The position numbers and the translations under genes are program-made. Below the pieces are notes generated by a model. That model saw nothing but the letters and a program-made list of their open reading frames with translations, was not told where the DNA came from and did not search any database. A stretch of 5,046 nt of DNA from G020354085 sp964482055 (GTDB lineage Bacteria > Pseudomonadota > Gammaproteobacteria > Acidiferrobacterales > Sulfurifustaceae), in NCBI GenBank assembly GCA_964482055.1, contig CAYZVX010000119.1, positions 1-5,046 on the forward strand. The letters are read 5' to 3'. Of this stretch, positions 1 through 5,046 are shown piece by piece. Numbering within the stretch: position 1 is the stretch's first letter; every line of letters starts with the position of its first letter.

Positions 1-140
1 CGATTGCCGAGGTGACCGAGGTGGTCGAGGACGTGGTCGCCGAGGCCAAGGCCGAAATCGAGCACGAGCACATGGCCAAGATGGCGGCGAGCGAGACGAC
101 GGCGCAACCCGGTACGCCGGCACAGTCACCGGGTGCCTAG
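1..140 (+). CDS. C-terminal tail of a small DUF5132-like protein (partial)
   Basis: An open frame enters from the left edge (first full codon at 3) and ends at TAG 138-140, giving 45 visible residues. The tail begins IAEVTEVVEDVVAEAKAEIE, an acidic and alanine-rich amphipathic helix, followed by a flexible Ala/Thr/Pro/Gly end. This resembles the C-terminus of DUF5132 proteins as I remember them: about 80-100 residues, an N-terminal glycine-rich membrane helix, then an acidic 'EDLVAEA' helix. The membrane helix would lie outside the window, so the family call rests on the tail alone. Such proteins are often found beside HMA-like proteins, which fits the next gene. The stop codon directly abuts the ATG at 141, so the two genes are almost certainly cotranscribed and translationally coupled. 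Function is unknown. Confidence 0.55.
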   Translation, partial: IAEVTEVVEDVVAEAKAEIEHEHMAKMAASETTAQPGTPAQSPGA

Positions 141-626
141 ATGCTGTCACAGGCGAGCATCAGCCACCGGACAGCAGGGCGTTTGCGGATTCGCGTTCCG
201 TCGCGACGCGGTGAGGAGTCGTACTTTAGACAGGTGTCGCAACAACTGGCGCGCTGTCCGGGGGTGGAGCGGATCGAGGCCAATCCGGTCACCGCCAGCA
301 TTCTGGTCGTGTCGGCGGTGGACACGGAGACGCTCGCGCGGTTCGCGGAAACGGAGGGTCTGTTTCTGCTGAGTGCAGCCGGATCGGCGCCGATGACGAT
401 CACGGAAACGCTCGCCGCGGGGTTCGGCGGGTTGAACCAGGAGCTGCGGCGGTTGAGCGATGGGACAGTCGATCTCGGCACGCTTGCCTTTGCCGCGCTT
501 GTCACCGGCGCGATTGTCCAGTGGCAGAAAGGTCACGTTCTCGGCCCGGCCTCGACATTACTGTGGTACGCCGCCGGGTTGCTGTTGATGACGCGCGCTG
601 TCAAAAGCAAGCGCGCGGATTCATGA
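141..626 (+). CDS. HMA-like domain protein with two C-terminal membrane helices
   Basis: This 161-residue protein has an N-terminal HMA-like (ferredoxin-fold) domain at about residues 5-80. The domain opens with the arginine-rich strand SHRTAGRLRIRVP (8-20) and continues with helix YFRQVSQQLARCPGVERI and a strand around N48-V58 ('ANPVTASILVV'). The CxxC metal-binding motif of classical HMA domains is absent, and the only cysteine is C39. Two hydrophobic segments follow, about 110-127 and 134-153, ending in a basic tail (KSKR), so it is probably an inner-membrane protein with the domain in the cytoplasm. The start directly follows the upstream stop (TAG-ATG) and has no clear Shine-Dalgarno site, which suggests reinitiation. 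It probably acts as an adaptor or regulator of a metal transporter, but the ligand cannot be read from the sequence. Confidence 0.8.
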   Translation: MLSQASISHRTAGRLRIRVPSRRGEESYFRQVSQQLARCPGVERIEANPVTASILVVSAVDTETLARFAETEGLFLLSAAGSAPMTITETLAAGFGGLNQELRRLSDGTVDLGTLAFAALVTGAIVQWQKGHVLGPASTLLWYAAGLLLMTRAVKSKRADS

Positions 627-653
627 ACGTGTCATCGTGCACGATGTAGATTT

Positions 654-660
654 GGAGGAG
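654..660 (+). promoter_or_regulatory. Ribosome binding site for the upstream start at 665
   Basis: GGAGGAG lies 4 nt before the ATG at 665 and is a strong match to the anti-Shine-Dalgarno sequence. It supports the longer 237-residue form of the repeat protein. A second good site lies in frame 87 nt downstream. Confidence 0.65.
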
Positions 661-664
661 TGTC

Positions 665-1378
665 ATGAACACACCGCAAGATGAAGGCAAATCGGGTGTC
701 AAGGGCGCGAAGCCCTCAACCGTCAAAGGTACGAGTAAAAGGAGACCTGTCATGCAAACTGAAACCAGTCAAACCGCAAACCGGCCGGATATGGCCGAAA
801 CCATGGGACGCGCCGGCCATACCGTCAAGGAAGGCATCGTCACCAGCCTCAAGGGCATCAACGAAATCGAGGCCGAAATCGTGACCCTGGTTCGCAGCAC
901 CGTTTCCAACAGCCTGCGCGCCGCCGGCGCCGTCGCGACCGAGGGTATCGCCATCACCAAGGATGTGATGAAGGGCGCGTTCCAGGCAACCGAGGAGGTA
1001 GGCAACGGCCTGGTACTGTGCACCAAGAGCGTTGCCAAGGGCGTGATCATGGGCGTGACCGACGTGGGCGGCGATGCGATCGGCGCGGCCAAGGAGACGG
1101 TCAAGGCCGCGGTGAAAGGCGCGGCCGAGGTAGGCGCCGATGTGGGGATGGTGGCCAAGCGCGCCGTGGACGGCGTCATCGAGGCCGGTGTCGAGACCGG
1201 TGGCAACGTGCTCGAGATCGGCAAGAGCGCCGCCAGCGGCGCGATCGAGGCGGCCGGCACCATCGGTAATGCCGCAGTGAACACCATGCGCGACCTCATG
1301 CTGAACGCGGTCACGGGAGTGAAGCAGGTGGCCTCGGCCGCGCTGCCGCAGGCGGCCGGCACGACTCAGGCCAAGTAA
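665..1378 (+). CDS. Amphipathic 22-residue-repeat protein (phasin/LEA-like), function unknown
   Basis: The product is 237 residues from ATG 665, or 208 from the in-frame ATG at 752 (M30). Residues 1-50 are polar and basic. From about residue 59 the protein is a gap-free series of 22-residue units: 59-80, 81-102, 103-124, 125-146, 147-168, 169-190, 191-212, and a partial unit from 213. Position 19 of each unit is Lys/Arg (77, 99, 121, 143, 165, 187, 209), position 10 is usually Val/Ile, and positions 2 and 11 are usually Gly. Composition is Ala/Gly/Val rich with no signal peptide and one cysteine (C119). A 22-residue (2 x 11) period is typical of amphipathic helices that lie on lipid surfaces, such as apolipoproteins and synuclein, and similar helices occur in phasins and LEA proteins. 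A membrane- or granule-coating role is therefore inferred. It sits between metal-related genes, and mgtE-like translation starts 7 nt downstream. I do not recognise a named family. Confidence 0.8.
   Translation: MNTPQDEGKSGVKGAKPSTVKGTSKRRPVMQTETSQTANRPDMAETMGRAGHTVKEGIVTSLKGINEIEAEIVTLVRSTVSNSLRAAGAVATEGIAITKDVMKGAFQATEEVGNGLVLCTKSVAKGVIMGVTDVGGDAIGAAKETVKAAVKGAAEVGADVGMVAKRAVDGVIEAGVETGGNVLEIGKSAASGAIEAAGTIGNAAVNTMRDLMLNAVTGVKQVASAALPQAAGTTQAK
741..745 (+). promoter_or_regulatory. Ribosome binding site for an internal start at 752
   Basis: GGAGA, preceded by a run of A, lies 6 nt before the in-frame ATG at 752, a near-ideal arrangement. The 29 residues that the 752 start would drop are polar, basic and outside the repeat region. 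Either this is the true start or the gene makes two forms. Confidence 0.6.
839..1348 (+). repeat. Coding tandem repeat, 66-bp period (22 residues)
   Basis: Seven full 22-residue units plus a partial eighth are encoded without any insertion or deletion. The repeat shows at protein level through the regular Lys/Arg at unit position 19 and the recurring motifs KGAF/KGVI/DGVI/SGAI at unit starts. The DNA has diverged too far for the units to be near-identical, so this is an old duplication held by selection rather than a recent expansion. Confidence 0.8.
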
Positions 1379-1385
1379 GTTCAAC

Positions 1386-2453
1386 GTGCGGTCCAAAGCG
1401 AGCGGACTGTCTGCCCAGGAGCAGGCAGGGTTATCGCGCGCCCTTCCCATGCTGGCGAATGACATGAGCACCGCCGCCGCCGGCCCCACCGAACCCCTCC
1501 TCGAAACCGCTGGCCAGCATCTCGCGGCACGAGTGCCGCGCGCGCACGCCGACGAACCGGTGGCCCACGTGATCGCGCGCCTGCACGGCGACAGTTTCGA
1601 TGCCTTGGATGCGGTGTATGTGGTGGATCGTGAGGGGCGTCTTCAGGGTCTGGTGCGACTGCGTACCCTGTGCGCCGCCTCGCCCGCGCAGACACTGGGC
1701 GCGATCATGGACGCCCCCCCGCCCAAGGTGTACCCCGAGGAAGATCAGGAGCGCGTCGCCTCGCTCGCGATTCGCGCGCGCATCGCGGCCGTGCCGGTGG
1801 TGGATAGCGGCGGGCGGCTGCTCGGCGTCGTGCCGCCCGAGGCGCTCATTGAGATTCTGCGACGCGAGCATATCGAGGATCTGCAGCGCTTCGTCGGCAT
1901 CCACCAGCACCGCAACCAGGCCGTGCACGCACTGGCGGCCTCGCCGCTTATCCGTGCGCGCGAGCGCCTGCCGTGGCTGCTTGTGGGACTGCTCGGCAGC
2001 ATCCTCGCCACCTTCATCGTCTCGCGCTTCGAGACAGCACTGTCGGCGCAGCTCGCGATCGCGTTCTTTGTGCCCGGCATCGTCTATCTCGCCGACGCTA
2101 TCGGCACCCAGAGTGAGGCGGTCGCGGTGCGTGGCTTGTCTTTCAATAACAGCTCTGTTGGGCATCTGATCGCGGGAGAGTTCGGTACCGGGCTGGTGAT
2201 CGGCGTCACCCTCGCGGTGCTGGCGCTGCCGCTGGCCTGGTATGCCTTCGGCAGTTTCCATCTCGCGGCCGCGGTGGCGGGGGCCATCGTGGTTGCCGGC
2301 GCCGCGGCGACCAGCATCGGCCTTTTTCTGCCCTGGCTTCTGTCCCGCGCCGGTCTCGATCCGGCGCTCGGCTCGGGGCCGGTGGCCACCATCATTCAGG
2401 ACGTCCTTAGCCTGCTCGTCTACTTCTCCCTCGTTACCGTGCTGGTGTTCTAG
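1386..2453 (+). CDS. mgtE: MgtE-family Mg2+ transporter lacking the MgtE_N domain
   Basis: This 355-residue protein has a CBS-domain pair (about 50-108 and 109-165; e.g. VYVVDREGRLQGLV at 77-90, AAVPVVDSGGRLLGVV at 134-149) followed by an MgtE membrane domain. Five hydrophobic segments lie at about 194-213, 222-240, 267-288, 293-316 and 333-354. Family landmarks are RLPWLLVGLLGS, FFVPGIVYLADAIGTQSEA and DPALGSGPVATIIQDV. Asp339 in the last helix corresponds to the pore aspartate (D432 of Thermus MgtE). MgtE is a dimeric, Mg2+-gated channel for Mg2+ (and Co2+) in the inner membrane. Typical members are about 450 residues with an N-terminal superhelical domain; here only some 45 unrelated residues precede the CBS pair. 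The GTG at 1386 gives the longest frame and coupling to the upstream gene 7 nt away, but ATG 1449 or 1464 are possible starts, and none has a strong ribosome site. Confidence 0.88.
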   Translation: MRSKASGLSAQEQAGLSRALPMLANDMSTAAAGPTEPLLETAGQHLAARVPRAHADEPVAHVIARLHGDSFDALDAVYVVDREGRLQGLVRLRTLCAASPAQTLGAIMDAPPPKVYPEEDQERVASLAIRARIAAVPVVDSGGRLLGVVPPEALIEILRREHIEDLQRFVGIHQHRNQAVHALAASPLIRARERLPWLLVGLLGSILATFIVSRFETALSAQLAIAFFVPGIVYLADAIGTQSEAVAVRGLSFNNSSVGHLIAGEFGTGLVIGVTLAVLALPLAWYAFGSFHLAAAVAGAIVVAGAAATSIGLFLPWLLSRAGLDPALGSGPVATIIQDVLSLLVYFSLVTVLVF

Positions 2454-2480
2454 CGTCACGCGCGCGCCACAGCGCGGACA

Positions 2481-2509
2481 TAAAAGTGTCGCATGATCGT
2501 GACTATACT
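2481..2509 (+). promoter_or_regulatory. Possible sigma70-type promoter before the second HMA-like gene
   Basis: The 110-bp gap after the mgtE-like gene turns AT-rich after position 2478. TATACT (2504-2509) matches a -10 element in five of six positions. At a 17-bp spacing the -35 position reads TAAAAG (2481-2486), a weak match. Transcription would start near 2516, about 48 nt before the ATG at 2564. It would let this HMA-like gene be expressed separately from the upstream operon. Confidence 0.4.
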
Positions 2510-2563
2510 GATAACCAAACAAGGAAAACGTTATCTGAATGTAAGTTACGGAGACAGTATCAT

Positions 2564-2935
2564 ATGGCACATTATATCCACCATGTACCGGGACGCTTGC
2601 GAGTCCGTACCCCGAAGCTCAAACGCGATGACGGGCGCGCCAAGGCCGCGGAACAATTGTTGCAATCGATCGATGGCGTGAGATCGGTTCGCGCCAACAC
2701 GGTGACGGGCAGCATCACACTTATGTATGAGCGCGACACGGTGAGTTCGGCGACGATCCTGCACGCCCTGGCGCAGCACGGCTATTACCATCCGGAGACG
2801 GTGCAGCACGCCGATGTCCAGTGGCACGACATGGCGGCGCGCACCGGAGACAAACTCGGCAAGACGCTGTTCGGCTTCGTCGTCGAAAAGGCCTTTGAAC
2901 GTTCCGCCGTCGCGCTCATCGGGGCGTTGTTGTAG
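2564..2935 (+). CDS. Small HMA-like domain protein with arginine-rich N-terminus
   Basis: I chose the ATG at 2564 (123 residues) because GGAG at 2550-2553 lies 10 nt upstream and the family motif starts right after it. The frame is open upstream to 2486, but that extension is polar and unlike the family. Residues 3-17 read HYIHHVPGRLRVRTP, the first strand of an HMA-like ferredoxin fold. A helix (about 27-37), a strand with GVRSVRANTVTGSITL (38-53) and a second helix (about 61-72) complete the domain. It has no cysteine at all, so no CxxC copper/zinc site. The C-terminal segment from about 99 to 123 (FGFVVEKAFERSAVALIGAL within it) is amphipathic to hydrophobic and could insert in or lie on the membrane. 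It shares the H-x3-GRLR[IV]R-x-P signature with the 141-626 product. It is probably a partner or regulator of a P-type ATPase. Confidence 0.8.
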   Translation: MAHYIHHVPGRLRVRTPKLKRDDGRAKAAEQLLQSIDGVRSVRANTVTGSITLMYERDTVSSATILHALAQHGYYHPETVQHADVQWHDMAARTGDKLGKTLFGFVVEKAFERSAVALIGALL

Positions 2936-2951
2936 CGCATCGCCTCACGCG

Positions 2952-2964
2952 CGGCCGTGGGCCG
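2952..2964. terminator. Short GC hairpin in the convergent gap
   Basis: CGGCC-GTG-GGCCG forms a perfect 5-bp stem with a 3-nt loop in the 31-bp gap between the two convergent gene groups. It reads the same from both strands, so it could slow transcription from both sides. It has no U-tract on either strand, so it is weak as an intrinsic terminator. Confidence 0.25.
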
Positions 2965-2966
2965 GC

Positions 2967-3182
2967 CTAATGCCGACGCCGCAGGCTTTCCTTCACTAAC
3001 CGGCGGGTAAGCACCAACAAGTAATCCTTTACCCGCGCCGTTCTCTTCAGATTACCCAGATTCTGTTCGTAGATTTTCCCGATTTCCTGTTCCGGCAGTC
3101 CGCACTCGCGCGATAGATCGTGAATCGCGCCGCGATGCATGGCCAGCTCCTTCTCGTTCTCGTACAGTGCGTCGTCTCCCAT
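2967..3182 (-). CDS. Small DUF3562-like protein
   Basis: A 71-residue protein is read from ATG 3182-3180 to TAG 2969-2967. The pattern HRGAIHDLSRECGLPEQEI (16-34), then IYEQNLGNLKR (37-47) and ARVKDYLLVLTRRLVKESLR (49-68), matches DUF3562 as I remember it. These are short helical proteins in which an early helix-turn-helix-like segment is followed by a 'AR-V-DYL-VL--R-V' helix. There are no membrane segments and the protein is charged. The frame is open further upstream, but that stretch overlaps metK in another frame and is low-complexity, so M at 3182 is the likely start; its ribosome site is weak. It follows the metK-like stop by 13 nt and is probably the last gene of that operon. DUF3562 has no established function; a regulatory or adaptor role is only a guess. 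Confidence 0.7.
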   Translation of the reverse strand: MGDDALYENEKELAMHRGAIHDLSRECGLPEQEIGKIYEQNLGNLKRTARVKDYLLVLTRRLVKESLRRRH

Positions 3183-3195
3183 GGCAGTTCTCGTG

Positions 3196-4380
3196 TTATC
3201 CCAGAAATCCTGTCTTGTCGGTGCGTTCCCAGGGCAGGCCGATATCCATCCGTCCGACATGCCCATAGACGGCCAGCTTGCGATAGAAGCCGCCCTTCGT
3301 GACCGCCGGCAAGTGCCGCAGATTGAACTGGCGGACAATGCCGGCGGGGCGAAAGTCGAAATGCCTCCCCAGCCGCGCGGCGATTTCGCTGTCGGCGGGC
3401 TTCCCGGTGCCGAAGGTCTCAACCTGGATGCTCACCGGTTGCGACAGGCCGATGGTGTAGGACAGCTGCACCTCGCATTCATCCGCGAGTCCCGCCGCCA
3501 CCACGTTTTTCGCGGCGTAACGCGCGGCATAGGCGCCAACACGGTCGATGCGAAGCGGATCCTTGCCGGAGAGCGCCGCGCCGCTGTGGCGCGAGTACTC
3601 GCCATAGGTGTCGATCGCATTCTTGCGCCCGGTGAGTCCGGAGTGCACCGACGGCCCGCCCACGTTGAACGGCCCATCGGGATTCACGAATATCCGCGTA
3701 TCCCCGTCCGGTCGGACCTCTTCATCGTGGAATACCGGCTCGATCACGTGCGTCCGCAGGTCCTCGTGCATTTGCAGGGGTTCCGGGATTCCCGTGGGCG
3801 CATGCGAGACGAGCAGGGTGACCGAATGAATCCTCGCCGGACGGCGGTTGCGGTATTCCACGCCGACCTGGGTCTTGGCGTCGGGTCGCAGGTAGGAGAG
3901 CGCCCGCGTCAGCCGCACGGTATTCAGCCGCCGCGCGAGCTTGTGCGCCAGCCAGATTGGCAGCGGCAGGTACGCCGCCGTTTGACGGCAGGCGTAACCG
4001 AAGACCGTCGCCTGGTTTTTGGCCGTTACCGCCTCGAGCGCCGCCTCGTCCATGTCGCGCTCGTCGATGGCCCGATCTTCGTTCCGCAGCTCGTTGAAAC
4101 TCGTCACGATGCTGCTGGTCCTGGCATTGAAGTCCTCGCGGTCGTAACCCGCCTGACCGATCACCTGGCGCGCGACGTGCGGGATATCGACGATGGCCTT
4201 GGAGCAGTAACGTGCCGCGATGAACACGACGCCGGTCGCGACGGCGCATTCGATGACGGCGCGTGAGCAGGGATCCTCGATCAGGAACTGATCGATCACC
4301 GCGTCGCTGATCTGGTCGCAGAGTTTGTCCGGATGACCCTCGGTGACAGACTCCGAGATGAAAATGAAATCCTGTTTCAT
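3196..4380 (-). CDS. Divergent methionine adenosyltransferase (MetK-like)
   Basis: The 394-residue product aligns along its whole length with S-adenosylmethionine synthetase, which makes AdoMet from methionine and ATP in the cytoplasm (E. coli form 384 residues). Conserved landmarks are SESVTEGHPDKLCDQISDAV (9-28), E44, RPDAKTQV (165-172, K169 = E. coli K165), GGP and SGLTGRK (R252, K253 = R244, K245), SGKDPLRIDR (K273, D279 = K265, D271), YAARYAAKNVVAAGLAD and PWERTD near the end. The GAGDQGxxFGYA motif is altered: residues 119-130 read TAKNQATVFGYA, so D118 becomes N122. D238 becomes H246, and Q98 appears to be L98 in a ungapped local alignment. These residues are at or near the methionine pocket in the canonical enzyme, so activity or substrate may differ. 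It is probably an accessory paralogue; I left the symbol blank for that reason. Its ATG overlaps the ATPase stop. Confidence 0.85.
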   Translation of the reverse strand: MKQDFIFISESVTEGHPDKLCDQISDAVIDQFLIEDPCSRAVIECAVATGVVFIAARYCSKAIVDIPHVARQVIGQAGYDREDFNARTSSIVTSFNELRNEDRAIDERDMDEAALEAVTAKNQATVFGYACRQTAAYLPLPIWLAHKLARRLNTVRLTRALSYLRPDAKTQVGVEYRNRRPARIHSVTLLVSHAPTGIPEPLQMHEDLRTHVIEPVFHDEEVRPDGDTRIFVNPDGPFNVGGPSVHSGLTGRKNAIDTYGEYSRHSGAALSGKDPLRIDRVGAYAARYAAKNVVAAGLADECEVQLSYTIGLSQPVSIQVETFGTGKPADSEIAARLGRHFDFRPAGIVRQFNLRHLPAVTKGGFYRKLAVYGHVGRMDIGLPWERTDKTGFLG

Positions 4381-5046
4381 GGAGGAGCGCCTCCCGCGAC
4401 CGAAGACGTCGCATGATGTATTACGTCGTTGCCGTTTGACGCCGCCATCGTTGATTTTGTCGATTCATTAATAAGGAATGGCAACAGGGCGCCGGCGCCG
4501 ATGACCGCGCCGTCGATGAGCCCGATCGGGCCGATGCCGAGGAACTGGCGCAGGCCGGGGACCAAGGCCGCGCCGACTTGTATCGCGAGCGAACCGCCGA
4601 TCGCCGCCGTGAGATAAGGGTTGGGCGGCAGTCGTTCCCGGCCGAACAGGCCGTGGCGTTCGGAGCGGCAGCTCAGCGCATGCAGCAATTGCGCGCTGGT
4701 AATGCCCATGAATGCCAGCGCGCCGGCCCGGGGACCGGCGCCATAACGCGCCAAGCCATAACCGTAGGCTGCCAGCGTGCCGGCGCTGAGGGTTGTCGCC
4801 TCGAATGCCAGGCGCTTGAAATCGGCGGCCGCCACGATCGGGGCGTGGGGGTCGCGTGGCGGACGCCGCAATACGTCCGGTTCAGGCGGTTCGAGCGCCA
4901 GCGCCAGCGCCGGAAAGATATCGGTGATCAGGTTGATCCAGAGCAACTGCATGGGATTGAGCGGTTGTCCCATGCCGGTCGCGATCGCGGTGAACATCAC
5001 GGCGATTTCGGAGAGGTTGGTGGCGAGAAGGAAACGCACCGACTTG
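4377..5046 (-). CDS. P-type cation-transporting ATPase, C-terminal membrane half (partial)
   Basis: The frame runs in from the right edge and stops at TGA 4379-4377, giving about 222 residues. The GTG at 5039 is only an internal valine, since the frame continues as K-S-V-R-F. Six hydrophobic segments fit helices TM5-TM10 of a P2-type (Ca2+-ATPase-like) pump. TM5 carries ATNLSEI and TM6 carries WINLITDIFPALALALEPPE. Counted from the GTG, N8 and E11 match SERCA N768/E771, and N36, T39 and D40 match N796/T799/D800, the cation-binding set. In TM8 the SERCA E908 position appears to be Q117, as in one-site pumps such as PMCA (tentative). The tail to P220 is polar. The phosphorylation (DKTGT) and nucleotide domains, and any N-terminal HMA-like domains, lie outside the window. 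Ca2+, Mg2+ or Mn2+ are possible substrates. Its stop overlaps the metK-like start (ATGA). Confidence 0.88.
   Translation of the reverse strand, partial: KSVRFLLATNLSEIAVMFTAIATGMGQPLNPMQLLWINLITDIFPALALALEPPEPDVLRRPPRDPHAPIVAAADFKRLAFEATTLSAGTLAAYGYGLARYGAGPRAGALAFMGITSAQLLHALSCRSERHGLFGRERLPPNPYLTAAIGGSLAIQVGAALVPGLRQFLGIGPIGLIDGAVIGAGALLPFLINESTKSTMAASNGNDVIHHATSSVAGGAPP
4381..4394 (-). promoter_or_regulatory. metK-like Shine-Dalgarno inside a perfect hairpin
   Basis: Read on the minus strand, GGAGG-CGCT-CCTCC immediately precedes the ATG. GGAGG (4394-4390) sits 9 nt from the start and is a good ribosome site, yet it pairs perfectly with CCTCC (4385-4381). The hairpin lies in the last codons of the ATPase gene, so a ribosome finishing the ATPase would open it. 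This is a sequence-based suggestion of translational coupling. Confidence 0.5.

Noticed and set aside
716..1489. Minus-strand open frame (257 residues) with apparent His/Gly repeats
   Set aside because: The regularity is a mirror of the 22-residue repeats on the plus strand. The repeat period, ribosome sites and operon position all favour the plus strand.
2461..2476. Inverted repeat CGCGC-GCCACA-GCGCG after the mgtE-like stop, as a terminator
   Set aside because: The stem is only 5 bp of alternating GC and is followed by ACATAAAAG rather than a T-run, so it does not fit an intrinsic terminator.
2486..2563. N-terminal extension of the second HMA-like protein from ATG 2486
   Set aside because: It would place the start 26 residues before the canonical HMA-like beginning, inside the promoter-like region, and it has no ribosome site as good as that of the ATG at 2564.
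1431..2570. Long minus-strand open frame (379 residues) opposite the mgtE-like gene
   Set aside because: It is the shadow of the MgtE-like coding region. Its protein is dominated by Arg, His, Gly and Gln with no domain pattern, and it spans the intergenic promoter region.
3183..3422. Upstream extension of the DUF3562-like frame to 3422
   Set aside because: The extra 80 residues overlap the metK-like gene in another frame and are Ser/Ala/Pro/Arg-rich shadow sequence. The family-like pattern only starts after the Met at 3182.
3139..4266. Long plus-strand open frame (375 residues) opposite the metK-like gene
   Set aside because: It is antisense to a clear MetK homologue that aligns along its full length. 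The translation is rich in Arg, His, Val and Asp with no recognisable domain, as expected from the complement of a GC-rich gene.

Overview
The window looks like a dense, GC-rich chromosomal segment of a proteobacterium, perhaps a gammaproteobacterial chemolithotroph. The taxonomy is an inference from base composition and protein flavour only. Two gene groups converge near position 2950. Almost everything points to metal-ion handling at the inner membrane. I see no RNA genes, CRISPR arrays, insertion sequences or attachment sites.

The plus-strand group (1-2935) starts with the C-terminal tail of a small protein that resembles the DUF5132 family. Its stop codon directly abuts the start of a 161-residue protein with an HMA-like domain (no CxxC) and two predicted membrane helices. 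Next comes a 208-237-residue protein built from consecutive, gap-free 22-residue repeats, and then, 7 nt on, an MgtE-type Mg2+ transporter that lacks the usual N-terminal MgtE_N domain. An AT-rich 110-bp gap with a promoter-like element leads into a second small HMA-like protein of 123 residues. Both HMA-like proteins begin with the same arginine-rich signature, H-x3-G-R-L-R-[IV]-R-x-P.

The minus-strand group (5046-2967) begins with the C-terminal membrane half of a P-type ATPase of the ten-helix P2 (Ca2+-ATPase-like) type, whose N-terminus lies outside the window. Its stop overlaps the start of a divergent methionine adenosyltransferase (ATGA). A 71-residue DUF3562-like protein follows 13 nt later. 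The MetK-like enzyme keeps the residues for ATP, triphosphate and Mg2+ but differs from canonical MetK at three positions at or near the methionine site.

Together the genes suggest an accessory metal or cation module: a P-type pump, a channel-type Mg2+ transporter, two arginine-motif HMA-like adaptors, a DUF5132-like small protein and an amphipathic repeat protein that could coat a membrane or scaffold a complex. The arginine-rich HMA-like proteins beside a P-type ATPase recall ferrosome-type (fez) clusters, but the ATPase tail here is P2-like rather than P1B-like. The organelle idea is therefore a hypothesis, not a call.
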